Below are positions 29,728 through 39,329 of a stretch of 64,000 bases of DNA, piece by piece. The notes beneath the pieces are model-generated. The model had not been told where the DNA came from and did no database searches. It was given only the letters and a program-made list of their open reading frames with translations. A program made the position numbers and the translations under genes. The stretch is taken from assembly GCA_965240325.2 (NCBI GenBank), contig OZ251239.1, positions 620,001 to 684,000 of the forward strand, read 5' to 3'. The DNA comes from Rebecca billardiae RCC1528. Its lineage: Eukaryota; Haptophyta. Positions within the stretch are counted from its first letter, which is position 1. The number at the start of each line of letters is the position of its first letter.

Positions 29728-31688
29728 GCGAAGCGGAGGGCGGCGAAGCGGTGCGGGCGCTGCTCCCGCCTCGCTCGTACACTCAAGACCCGCGCGTGCT
29801 CGCCGGCATGCGTCTGGCTGGTCTCCGCTCCGTGGCCGACCCGGCGACGTTCGCGCACGCCGCCGAGGCGGTGGCGGCGCGCGCGGCGCGCGCGGGCGAG
29901 GCGGCGCGCGCCGAAGGCTGGTCGGGGATCGCCGTGGCTGAGTCACTCTGCGGCGCGCTGGTCGGCCGGCTGTCGCGGCTCGCGCCGGCGGAGGCGCAGC
30001 TCGCGAGGCTGCGCCGCGCCGCGTTCATCCCGTGCGTCGACGCGCGAGACTTGGCGCTGCCGCCGGCGCAGATCCGGCCAGCCGACCCGCGCGCCGCGCA
30101 CGGCGGCGGCGGCGGCGGCGGCGGCGCGGCGGCGCGCGGCCGCGCAACGCGCAAGGGCGGCGGCGCGGGCGGCGCGCGGGGCGGGCGCGCGGCACTGAGC
30201 TACCAGCTCTCAGATGCGCTCGAGGACGCCGCCGCTGAAGCGGAGGTCTCGGTGCGCTTCTGGTCCGCGGCGGAAGGCATCGCCACCGCCGGTTGCGCCG
30301 GCTCAGCGGGCGGCGGCAGCGTCGGCGGCGGCGTCGGCGGCATCGGCGTCGGCGGCAGCGGCGGCGTCGGCGGCGGCAGCGGCGGCATCGGCGGCGGCGG
30401 GCTTGCCGCGCAGCTGCTGGATGACGAGCCGCCGGAGCAGCTGGTGCGCGGCGCGCTCTCGCAGCTGCGCGCGCTGCTCCCGCCGCCTCCCGCGCCCTCG
30501 CCGCCGCTGCGCGTGCGCTGGTGTTCGCTCGCCGAATGCGCCGCGCTTGCACTTCGGTCGGACGCGCACCGCTGCTGGCGCGCGCAGTGGCTGCTGCCGC
30601 GCTGCTTCGACCACGGCGCAGCGGACGTGCTGCGCCGGCTGGGCGTGCGCGCGCCGCCCGCGCCGAGCGTGCTGGGCGCGCACCTCGCGAGCGCCTCGCG
30701 CGCGTGGGCGTCCGACCCTGAGCCACCGCCCGTCGCCGTGCGCGAGCGCCTCACGCTGCTGGCGCTTGCGACGGTGGCGGAGGCGGCGCGCGCGGAGGGC
30801 GGCGGGTGCGGCGGCGCCGACGGCGCGGGCGGCGGCGCGGCCGACGGCTCGGCGGGCGCGGCGCTGCGCGCGCTGCGCGGCGCGCCGTTCATCCCGACCG
30901 CCGACGGCTGCCAGGTGCGCGCGCGGCACGTCTGCATCGAGCTGGACGCAGACCTCGGTCCGAGCGCGCGCGCCGTGCCGAGCGCGCTCGCGGGCGTGCG
31001 CGGCCTCCTCCGGGCAGCCGGCTGCGTCACCGCGGCGCAAGTGGCGGCGCGCGTGGGCGCGCGCGTCGCCGTGCGCGCGCCCAACCCGTTCGACTCGCTG
31101 TGGCGCGGGATCCAGACGGCCGGCGCGGACGGGCGCTTCGCCGACTGCGTGCTCGTCGGCGAGGGCGGCGCCGAGGTCCGCGCCCACCGGCTCGTCCTCG
31201 GGCTTGCCTCGCCGACGCTGTCGGCACTGTTCGACTCGCCCGCTGCGGACGGGCGCGGCGCGGGGCTGGTGCGGCTGGACCTGCAGGCGGTGTGCTCAGA
31301 GGAGGCGCTGCGCGTGGTCGTGCGGTACTGCTACACCGGCGCGCTCAACGACGGCTCCGCTGAGTCCGACCGCGCCGCGCCGCCCCTCCGGCCGAGCGCG
31401 CGCGGCGTCGAGCTCGCGTGCGGCGTGCTGCGCGCGGCCGACTACTTCGGGCTGGAGCACCTGAAGCAGAGCCTGGAGGTGGTGCTCGTGCGCTGGGACG
31501 CGGTGTCGCTGCACAACTGCTGCGCGCTGCTCGAGCTGGCCAGGGCGTCCCAGTGCGCCCAGCTCCAGGGCGCCGTGGTCACGTTCATGCGCGAGATGCA
31601 CGACGTGATCTCGCTGCAGCCCGAGTACGCGCGGCTGCCGCCCGAGCTGCGCGCGGCGGTGGCGGACCTGGAGTGGACGCCCGGCTGA
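24633..31688 (+). CDS. Giant sacsin-type ATPase / BTB domain protein
   Basis: 2,351 residues from the ATG at 24633. The frame is open further upstream, but that part overlaps element X and has no ATG. Residues 15-300 resemble the N-terminal HSP90-like ATPase module of sacsin repeats: LREFVQNADDA (residues 41-51) is the Mg/ATP-binding helix, VVWNDALF follows, and WGLGFN (from about 117) is the Gly-rich loop. The long middle is built of sacsin-like segments broken by low-complexity tracts (Gly runs near 305-345, Asp run near 725, EA run near 870-896). At about 2165-2235 a BTB/POZ domain appears (FADCVLVG, VRAHRLVLGLASP, LRVVVRYCYTGAL) with a BACK-like helical end. Sacsin-type proteins are chaperone-like; BTB domains dimerise or recruit Cullin-3 ligases. 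A proteostasis role is inferred. Confidence 0.75.
28116..28186 (+). repeat. In-frame 27-bp tandem repeat in the sacsin-like gene
   Basis: Two and a half copies of a 27-bp unit encoding EMQSPSP(A/T)G. Each contains the imperfect palindrome gagatgcaatctc, which is AT-rich compared with the surrounding coding sequence. A related doublet, ggagattcaatctc, occurs at 28941-28982 in the same gene. Confidence 0.7.
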
Positions 31689-32099
31689 GCGGGGGCGAGG
31701 GGCGGGCGGCGCGGCCGCTCGGCGCGGCGCGCGCGGACGCGTGCGAGCATGGGGCGGCGGCGTTTGGGGAGGGACTGTCGGGATGGTTTGTGGACGGGCG
31801 CCATCGTGGGCCGAAAGCCCGAAACATCCGCCGCCGTGGCCACCGTCCGCTCCCTTTCTTGGGAGGGCTGTTCCGCATATGAACGAAGTTTGGTCTTCGC
31901 GCCGGTTGGATCTGAAACGACGTACTTCCTCCGCTGCCAGCTGGCCTTTGACGCGCGCCATAAGCCGTTATGTGCGCGCATTTCAGACTATCCAGCCGAC
32001 AGTCTTCCCGCGCGCGTATTTTGCTCGTTTCGGGCGCGCGCGCACGCTACAAAGCTTGACGAACGACGCAGGCTCGACGCGTCCGCACCCTCCCGCCGC
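31689..32099. other. Intergenic / 5' leader
   Basis: About 410 bp between the sacsin-like stop and the F-box gene ATG. An in-frame ATG at 31749 would extend the downstream protein by 117 residues, but those residues resemble nothing and the F-box lies close to the later ATG. No other feature seen. Confidence 0.4.
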
Positions 32100-33659
32100 A
32101 TGGCTGGACGCGCTGTGCCGGCGGACGCCGGCGTGCAACGATCGGCAACGCGCGCGCGGGGCGAGCCGGCGCTCACGCTCGGCACGCTGCCGCTCGAAGT
32201 GATCGAGCACGTCCTCGAGCACCTCGGCGCGCGCGACATTGCGCGAGTCAACGCCGCCTCGCGCGCGCTCCGCGGCGCGTCCGCGGGGCGCGGCACGGCG
32301 GCCGAGCGCGTGCTGCGCGCGCGCGCGCGCGAGCGCGGGCACGAGCTGCCGCGCGCGCTGCCGTGCGGCGCGCGCACGTGGACAGATGAGCTGCTTTGCC
32401 GCGAGCTCGTCTGGGAGGGCGCGCAGGCGCACGCGCTCCTCGCCGACGCGAGCAACAGCGGCACGCGCGAGCCGTTCAGCGCGTTCGTGGATGTGCGCGA
32501 GCGCGCGCTCTACACGTGCGGCGAGACGGGCGGCTTCACGGCTGAGGCGCCCGCCGCGCCGATGGCGAGCGCGCACGCCGGTCCCGCCGTCCTCACGCCC
32601 ACGCTCGTCGGCTCGCTCTCCGCCGTCCGCCTCAGCGCCGTCGCGGCCGGCGCGAGCCACCTGCTCGCTCTGAGCGAGCGCGGCGCCGTGTACGTGTGCG
32701 GCGGCCAGCCGGACTTGCAGGGCGCGCTGGGGCTGGGTCCGGACGTGCTCGTGGTCGACTCGCCGACGGTGATCCCCGCCCTCGCCGCCGAGCACGTCGT
32801 CGCCATCGCCGCCGGCGCCGTGCACAGCCTCGCGCTCACGGCCGCGGGCGTCGCGTACTCGTGGGGTGAGAACCAACACTGGGGGCAGCTCGGCGTCGGC
32901 GACTTCCGGCTGCACTGGGAGCCGCGCCGGCTGGAGGCGCCCGGCGGGTCGCGGGTCGCGGGGATCGCGGCGGGCGCGGTGCACACGCTCCTGCTCTCCG
33001 CCGAGGGCCACGTCTACGCCTCCGGCTGCGCGCGCTTCGGCCGCCTCGGACTCGGGCCTGCTTGGGAATTGTCTGTGCTCGCGGCCGAGCCGAGCCCTGT
33101 GCGCGTCGAGGCGCTCGCGGGCGTGCGCGCGGTGCACGTGAGCGCGGGCGCGTACCACAGCCTGGTGGTGGACGAGGCGGGCGGCGTGTACTCGTTCGGG
33201 CTGGGCTCCGCAGCCCTCGGCCACGGCGACCTGGCCTGCCAGCACGTGCCCAAGCGCATCGACGCGCTGCGCGGCGTGCGCGCGCGCAGCGCGAGCGCCG
33301 GCTTTCAGACTTCGATCGTGCTCGACGAGCGCGGCGGCGTGCACGCGTTCGGCCAGGGCGTGCGCGGCGTGCTCGGGCACGCGGAGGCGGCCGAGCGGGA
33401 CGTGCCGGCGCGCGTCGAGGCGCTCGCCGGCCGGCGCATCGTCAGCTGCTCGCAGGGCGGCGCGCACTCGCTGTTTGTCGACGCCGACGGCACCGTGCTG
33501 TCGTGCGGCCGCGCGTCGGCCGCCCTCGGCCGCGGCATGAGCCGCACGCACGTCGGCGGCCGCGCGACGGCGCCCGGGTGGCAGTCGACGTGCCCCACGC
33601 CCGCGCCCGTGCCTGACGTCGTGTGCCGCCGACGAGACGGCCCCGCCCACCTCACGTGA
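32100..33659 (+). CDS. F-box and RCC1-repeat protein
   Basis: 519 residues from the ATG at 32100 (context cgcATGgct). An F-box lies at about 27-57 (LGTLPLEVIEHVLEHLGARDIARVN in outline: Leu-Pro, then Leu-rich helices). From about residue 170 to the end run RCC1-type blades, each with the hallmark Ala-Gly...His-Ser/Thr-Leu...Gly...Tyr/Val-x-x-G (for example VAIAAGAVHSLALT, YSWGENQHWGQLGVG, YSFGLGSAALGHGD). They should form a beta-propeller. The F-box would bind Skp1 in an SCF ubiquitin ligase, with the propeller as substrate receptor. This role is inferred from domains. The frame is uninterrupted, with no need for introns. Confidence 0.82.
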   Translation: MAGRAVPADAGVQRSATRARGEPALTLGTLPLEVIEHVLEHLGARDIARVNAASRALRGASAGRGTAAERVLRARARERGHELPRALPCGARTWTDELLCRELVWEGAQAHALLADASNSGTREPFSAFVDVRERALYTCGETGGFTAEAPAAPMASAHAGPAVLTPTLVGSLSAVRLSAVAAGASHLLALSERGAVYVCGGQPDLQGALGLGPDVLVVDSPTVIPALAAEHVVAIAAGAVHSLALTAAGVAYSWGENQHWGQLGVGDFRLHWEPRRLEAPGGSRVAGIAAGAVHTLLLSAEGHVYASGCARFGRLGLGPAWELSVLAAEPSPVRVEALAGVRAVHVSAGAYHSLVVDEAGGVYSFGLGSAALGHGDLACQHVPKRIDALRGVRARSASAGFQTSIVLDERGGVHAFGQGVRGVLGHAEAAERDVPARVEALAGRRIVSCSQGGAHSLFVDADGTVLSCGRASAALGRGMSRTHVGGRATAPGWQSTCPTPAPVPDVVCRRRDGPAHLT

Positions 33660-34479
33660 GGCGGACGCGTGCAGGCACGCGGCGGCCGGCAAGGTGCCGA
33701 GGAATTCGACAAACGATCATCGGATCATCGTTTATTCGTTTCCGTCCAATCTGATGATTCGAAATAGAATCCCGATCACATCAACCCTCAATCTCGCTCG
33801 GAGATTTCGCGAGCGATTATTGCGCATCGAGAATCCGAACGTCGTGATCCGTACGGGCCAACCGGCCTTCCCGCCCGCGGCGAATCTGGCTCTCACAATC
33901 ATCCGAGCCAGAGCCACGGCCGTGAACTCAATTCATCTAGAGCTGAGCGGAACGGCTCGGGCATGATTCGGCCACGGTGACGCCTCGAGCGGCGGCACGG
34001 GCCAAGCGTGAGCAGACAAGTGCGTGACCGCACGGACGGAGGTGGTCCGACTGCGGCAGACGACGAGAGCGCATGCTGTGCTCTGTGCGACACTCGCGGG
34101 ACGGTCGGCCAGGGAAGGCCCCGGTCGGGGCGGCGCGGACTGACGCCGGCCTTGCGGCGTGGGTGTGCTTGACTGCGCGGAGGGCGTGGACACGACGACG
34201 GATGTGCGACGTGCGGCGACGAGACACGGAGCCTCGCGGCGAGAGCGCTCGGGCAGAGCACCCGGCTCCCTCGACCGCGGGCCAGCCCAGACACGTGCGA
34301 GCGTGAGGGCGCACAGCGGGCGGCGCCGGAGCGGCCGCCTGCGGCGCGCGGGAGCAGGTGTGGTGTACAGCGTACATGCGTACGCGGGGTGTACGGCTCG
34401 GGTGTACACATCGGCAGGGCGACGAGTGGACGAGGGCATTGACTTGGACGAGACGAGTGAGGGCGCGGCGGAGCGTGCG
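33660..34479. other. Convergent intergenic region
   Basis: 820 bp between the 3' ends of the F-box/RCC1 gene (+) and the proline-rich gene (-). Positions 33710-33732 form a small hairpin (aaacgat, loop, atcgttt) that could mark a 3' end. The stretch 33700-33920 is less GC-rich than its surroundings. Short frames on both strands are not convincing. Confidence 0.4.
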
Positions 34480-35268
34480 TCACGCGTGGACGGCGTGTGA
34501 GGGCCCGTGCCGAGCCGCCGGCGGCGCCATCGGCACCGTCACCAGCATCGGCACGACGTGCGCCGCCATCACGGGCGCGTAGTGCGGCGGCAGCCCGTGG
34601 TGGTGCGGCGCGGGCGAGGTGCGCGGCTTGCTCGCGGGCGGCGGCGGGCCCGGCGGCGGCGGCGGCGACGACGCGTTGCCCTGCCGAGGCGGTGGGCCCG
34701 GCGGCGGCCGCGGCGGCGGCGGCGCCGCGCCGATCGGCACAGCAAACGTCGTGATCGGCGCGTGCTGCGGGATCGGGGCGGCCCAGCTGTGCGGGCCGTT
34801 CGGGGCGGGGGGCGAGGTGTGGCGCGGAGGCGGCGCGGTCGGCGGCGGCGGCGGCGAGCGGCCCGGCGGCGGCGGCGGCGGCGGCGAGCCCGTGTGCCGC
34901 CGCGGCTGCTGGTGCTGCGGCATCGGCCGCGGCGCCGCCATCGGCCGTGGGTGTTCAAGTGCAGGTGCGGCGGCCGGAGCGGCGACTGGCATCGCCTCCG
35001 ACGTCCGTGTGTACGACGGGTTCAGCCTCGAGCGCGCTGCCGGCCGATTCGACCACGTCACTGGGTCTGTGCGCACACGCGGCCGGACGATGGCCGACGC
35101 AACTGCCAGCCCGCCGTCGACGTCGGCGTCATCGTCGCTGCCATCGAGTGTGTCGAGCAGGCCGAGCTCGGAGAGTGACCTGCGCAGAATCTGCTGCTGG
35201 TGGTCGTCCAGCCCGGTGAGTTGTCCCGAGGCAACCGCGTCCACAGCGGACGCGTCGCCAAAGGACAT
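34480..35268 (-). CDS. Proline-rich protein, unknown
   Basis: 262 residues from the ATG at 35268. The first 40 residues are non-repetitive and hydrophilic (SFGDASAVDAVASG, LTGLDDHQQQILRRSLSELG), ending in an acidic DDDADVDG patch. The rest, from about residue 95, is Pro/His/Ala-rich with several runs of five to seven prolines (PPPPPPPG, GPPP). No signal peptide or known domain. The polyproline could bind SH3, WW or profilin-type partners. The last part (APVMAAHVVPMLVTVP) is more hydrophobic. It is convergent with the F-box/RCC1 gene. The N-terminal part looks like real protein; function unknown. Confidence 0.6.
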   Translation of the reverse strand: MSFGDASAVDAVASGQLTGLDDHQQQILRRSLSELGLLDTLDGSDDDADVDGGLAVASAIVRPRVRTDPVTWSNRPAARSRLNPSYTRTSEAMPVAAPAAAPALEHPRPMAAPRPMPQHQQPRRHTGSPPPPPPPGRSPPPPPTAPPPRHTSPPAPNGPHSWAAPIPQHAPITTFAVPIGAAPPPPRPPPGPPPRQGNASSPPPPPGPPPPASKPRTSPAPHHHGLPPHYAPVMAAHVVPMLVTVPMAPPAARHGPSHAVHA

Positions 35269-36089
35269 GGTGCGGTGCCGCTTGGCGGGCCGGCTTGGGG
35301 AGGAGGACGTGGTAGGATGGTCAGTGCTCGCTGGTTCTGATACTTATTGACGGAAGATTTAGCGTGACTCTTCAGGCTCTGGAGTATGCCTCCTCGCAGA
35401 GTCCGAGCCGTCCCAAGATTCGCACGTTCTCGTCGTGCTGCACAAGCGCGCGCGACTGTTGAACGCGCAAGTTGCATAGGGATGGACTGGATGGAGCAGT
35501 CTGAATCATGATACAAGCGGGTATTATGGCTTCATCCGACTGGCTTCAGACGTGCCCGCCTGGATGCGCGTGGTCAGAACGCTGCTAGGTGAACAGTCGT
35601 CCGCGTGAAGAATCACACTACCACGCCGTACCCGCACTTTCCTGGAGAGTGGAAATGTGAGGGATCCGTCGGAAGCTTTTCCGAGACCGAGATCAGGGCT
35701 TCCGCTTCATAGGTTGCTCCGTCAAGCCTCATATGTTTCATACATCATGCTGATCATCACCGTGACCAAAGGTGGGTATGAGTGAGGTAGGCGCGCCCGT
35801 CGATAATGTACCACACGTCCCACACTTGTTATTGAGACGCGACGATCCTCTTGCATATCAATATGGTCTCGTCAAATATGCGTGCTCATTCTTGGAAGGA
35901 TCGTGAGGCTACCCCTGCGCAGCCCCCTCGGCCCAGACCAACGGTCGTCCTCCGATTTCGAGCACTTCGGCAGTTCGCTGCTGCGGGTGCTCGAGTCATA
36001 GCTCGTCCGACGTCTCGTCCTCAACCCGAGACCGGGCGGCGGGCACGCGTCCCTGGGCGGGGGTCGCGCGCGGAGCACCCGCATCCGCG
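35269..36089. other. Intergenic, nothing recognised
   Basis: About 820 bp between two minus-strand genes, with lower GC than either. It presumably contains the promoter of the proline-rich gene and the 3' end of the leucine-rich-repeat gene. No repeat or RNA gene could be supported. Confidence 0.4.
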
Positions 36090-38020
36090 CTAAGGCGTCC
36101 AGTCTGCCCACTCGCCCAGTGGGTCGCCCTCGTGCTCGCTGTCGCTGCCGAGCGCGCCCACGCCGTCCGGCGGCGAGTCGGCGTCCGCCCCGCCTCCATC
36201 GGCATCTGAGCTCGGCTCCGGATCGTCCGGACCGTTGCCCTCCGCCAGCGCACCGTCGGCAGCGCCGGCGGGGAGCTGGGCGGTGTGCGCGCCGGCGCCT
36301 CCCGCCCCCCCGACCCCGCCCTCCCCGCCCTCCTCCGCGCTCTCCACGCGGCGCATCAGCTGCGCGTTCTGAGGACTGAGGGAGAGGTCCACAGTGAGCC
36401 CGACGCCGCCGAGCCGCCAGCATGCGTGCGCGCACTCCTGCGCGCGCGGCGAGAGAGGGGCGCGGCGTGCGGCGCGCGCGCGGGCAGGCGGGCGCGGGGA
36501 TGAGCGCGGCACGCGCGCGCGCCACGCACACCGCGCGCCTCGCGATCCCTCGCGGCGCCGCGCGCGCCGACGCGCGCACCGGCATGGCCGCCGGCTGCGC
36601 GCGTCTATCCCGGAAGCAGCGGACAAGCGCAGCGCACTCCGCGGGGTCCGTCGTGTCGTTGCGCCGCACGTCGACGCGGTGGAGCGCGGAGGCGCGATGG
36701 CACGCGTCGGCGAGCGGGATGAGCCACTCCGCCTGCAGCCCGTTCCCCGACAGGTCCACCTCCTCCAGCAAGCTGCGCGGAGCGCAGGAGGCGCGCGGCG
36801 CGGCGCGGCGGCAAGCCAGTCAGCAGGGCGCGCGGCGCGGCGGCGCGCCGCGCGGCGCAGCGGGCGCGGAGGAGGCGGTGTGGGCAGGGCGCACGCAGGC
36901 TTGCACCGGCGCACGCGCCCGCGCGCGAGCACGCGGCCGGACGCCCCGCGCACGCCCTCCACGCGCTGGCGGCGGCGGCGCGCTCGCGCGCGCGCGCTCA
37001 CCGGCACGCGGGCAACGCGGCCGCGAGGTGCTGCAGCCCCCTCCTGCCGATGTTGTTGAGCGGGAGGAAGAGCGCGCGCAGCGCGGGCCAGGCGGGCAGG
37101 AAGGTGGCGAGGTGGAGCGCGCCGCCGGGGCCGATCCCGTTCGCCGCGAGGTTGCAGCACGCCAGCACCGGGCAGCGCGACAGCGCGTGCGCGAGTGCCG
37201 AAACGCCGCCGTCCGTCAGCGAGTTGGACGCGAGGTTGAGCGAAGCGAGGGATCGGCAGCGCGGGAGGCTCACCCGGAGGAGCTCAGCGCCGGTGGCGCC
37301 GAGGCCGTTGAGCGAGAGGTCGAGGTCGGCGAGGCGCTCGAACGAGCCGAGCAGCGGGAGCAGCGCGTGCTGCGACGCGTACGCCGACGCCATGCTCATC
37401 CCCAGCGCCTCGAGGCGAGCGCACCGGCTGAGGCCTCCGTGCAGCACGGCCGCCGCGTCGGCCGGCAGCACGGCCTGGTCGAGGATGAGCTCGTCGAGGG
37501 CGGGCGCGCGCGGGAGCGCGGCGGCGAGGAGGGCGACGCCGGCCGGGCACGGCCGCGCGCGCGAGAGGTCGAGCGTGCTCAGGTGCGCGCAGCGCGGCAG
37601 CGCCGCGCACAGCTGCGACACGCATGCGTGCTCGCGCGGCGCGCCCTCGGCGGCCGCGACGCGCAGGCTGGGCGTGCAGTGCAAGCCGGAGAGCGTGAGC
37701 CGCGCGGCCTGGTCGAAGCGGGCGAGGAGGCGCTCGATCGGCGCGGCGGGCGAGACCACCACCTCGCGCACCGCCGACGAGAGCACGCGCAGGAACTCCT
37801 TGCACACGAGCATGTGCGCCAGCATCGTGCAGTCGTCGCCCATCAGCTGGTAGATGTGCTTGAGCAGGTCGGGCGTGCCGAGGAGCGCGTGGCGCGCGGC
37901 GGAGACGGTGGCGTGCGCAGCGCTCGCGCCCGCCGTGGCGGACGCGCCGACGCCGCGCGCGCCCAGCTGCTGCGGCGCCGGCTCGGCGAGGTGCACCCGC
38001 TTGCTCCACGGGGCGGCCAT
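36090..38020 (-). CDS. Leucine-rich-repeat protein, three exons (inferred)
   Basis: Exon 1 is 38020-37002, exon 2 is 36772-36580 and exon 3 is 36437-36090, giving 519 residues. The introns (37001-36773, 229 bp; 36579-36438, 142 bp) start GTGAGC and GTGCGC and end in GCAG. Splicing keeps frame and joins LPAC-R to LLEEVDLSGNGL, an unbroken LRR pattern. The N-terminal 100 residues contain an F-box-like or VHL-box-like helical part (LLKHIYQLMGDDCTMLAHMLVCKEFLRVLSSAV). Residues about 140-400 hold ribonuclease-inhibitor-type LRRs (LADLDLSLNGLGATGAELL, LASLNLASNSLTDGGVSALA). The C-terminus is acidic (SDSEHEGD). The splice sites are my inference from sequence; partner and role are unknown. Confidence 0.68.
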
Positions 38021-38210
38021 TTGCGCGCTCGAGATGATTGCGCCCGCAACCCGCTCACAATTGATTAGAATCGAGGTGACGCAGCCCGGTATTCATCGAC
38101 CAGATTTCAGGGTGAGAATAGCGAGATTGCTCCCAAGATCTCAATTATCATACTGATGTAGGCCCACGGGGGTCGGGGGTACCAGTCTCTTCTATCATCA
38201 TCCGGACGGG

Positions 38211-39329
38211 ATGGCGGCCAGCCGCTCAAGAGGGCGCGCCAGGCGGGTGGCCATGCCAAGCAGAGGAGCACCCTCTCAAGCTCTCGTGCTCCTCTGCTTG
38301 GCATGGCCACCCGCCTGGCACCCCAGCGCCCCGCTCGCCGAGGCCGCGCTCCCTCGCCACGCGTGCGCGTGCTCGCGCGTGTGCACGCCCTCGACGGCCA
38401 ACGCGACCGAGCGCTGCTTTGACCCGATCCCGCGCTGCGCGAGCGCCGTCCAGTTCCTGCGCACGCCCGAGTACCGGCTCGCCGCGCTCGAGTGGAACAC
38501 TGTGTACCGCGCGTCGGACATCACGCGGACGTACGGCTCGCGCTGGCGCCTCGACTCGATGAGCGTGCTCTGCGAGCCCCGCTACCGCGGCACGCTGCTG
38601 CGCGAGGCGCTGCGGCGCTCGTCCACAATCGACGGGCGGCCGCTCGCCAACGTGAGCGACGACGCGCTCGAGGCGCTGATCGCCAGCCGGACGGAGGGCG
38701 GCGCGTCCGAGCCGGGGCACGCGCTGCGGATGGGCTGGAAGGGGCCGAACGGCGTGCACCTCGGCCGCGGCGTCGGCCACTTCGCGCTCGCGCTCCTCAA
38801 CCGCTGGCGCGCGCGGCAGTGCGCGGGCGCGCCCGCCGACACCCTCGTCGTGATGCTGCGGCTGGGCGACGGCGTGGGCAACAACAACGCCACGGAGGTG
38901 GAGGCGCGGATCGACGGCATGCTCGCCGAGCTCGCGGCGAACGGCACGCGGCTCGCGCGCGCCGTCGTCTCGGGCGTCCTCAACTACGCGACCAACCCCA
39001 TGATCAAACTGGGCAGCAGGGCGAAGGTGCATCACCCGTACGAGCGCCAAGCGGCGTACGACGAGCGCTCCGTGCAGCTGGTCGACCGGATCGTCGCGCA
39101 CGCGCGCGCGCGCGGGCTCGAGACGACGGTGCGCTCGGTCGCGGACGCCGACCTCGACATCTGCTACTACGTCTTCTCGCCGCACGTCGCGCTCAGCGGC
39201 GAGCTCAGGCCCCGCGGCTTTGGCTCATTCGTGCGCATGCTGCGCGAGCGCGTCGCCGCCATCGAGCGCGGCGAGCCCAACGCGCTCGTGGGCGGGCAGT
39301 ACTGGCGCCGGCGGCGCGCGCGCGCCTGA
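38211..39329 (+). CDS. Secretory-pathway protein, possibly a glycosyltransferase
   Basis: 372 residues from the ATG at 38211, or 358 from an ATG at 38253 directly before a good signal peptide (ALVLLCLAWPPAW). Cys residues cluster early (HACACSRVC). The middle contains LVVMLRLGDGVGNNN. It recalls the HxRxGD-type motif of fucosyltransferase-like folds, but the first His is Met here. Later SVADADLDICYYVFSPHVALSG and GFGSFVRMLRERV resemble the sugar-nucleotide side of such enzymes. N-glycosylation sequons are present (NAT, NVS, NGT). The family is not firmly recognised. A perfect 34-bp hairpin overlaps the start region. The upstream neighbour is divergent. Confidence 0.6.
   Translation: MAASRSRGRARRVAMPSRGAPSQALVLLCLAWPPAWHPSAPLAEAALPRHACACSRVCTPSTANATERCFDPIPRCASAVQFLRTPEYRLAALEWNTVYRASDITRTYGSRWRLDSMSVLCEPRYRGTLLREALRRSSTIDGRPLANVSDDALEALIASRTEGGASEPGHALRMGWKGPNGVHLGRGVGHFALALLNRWRARQCAGAPADTLVVMLRLGDGVGNNNATEVEARIDGMLAELAANGTRLARAVVSGVLNYATNPMIKLGSRAKVHHPYERQAAYDERSVQLVDRIVAHARARGLETTVRSVADADLDICYYVFSPHVALSGELRPRGFGSFVRMLRERVAAIERGEPNALVGGQYWRRRRARA
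38238..38319 (+). repeat. Perfect 34-bp hairpin over the start of a gene
   Basis: Positions 38238-38271 and 38286-38319 are exact reverse complements (starting gccaggcgggtggcc) around a 14-base loop. The left arm contains the alternative start codon at 38253, and the right arm encodes the core of the signal peptide (VLLCLAWPPAW). Confidence 0.9.

Noticed and set aside
24599-31187. Very long minus-strand and off-frame open frames over the sacsin-like gene, up to 1,133 residues
   Set aside because: They come from extreme GC and codon bias (few stops). They are Arg/Ala/Pro low-complexity text without domains, whereas the plus frame has ATPase and BTB signatures.
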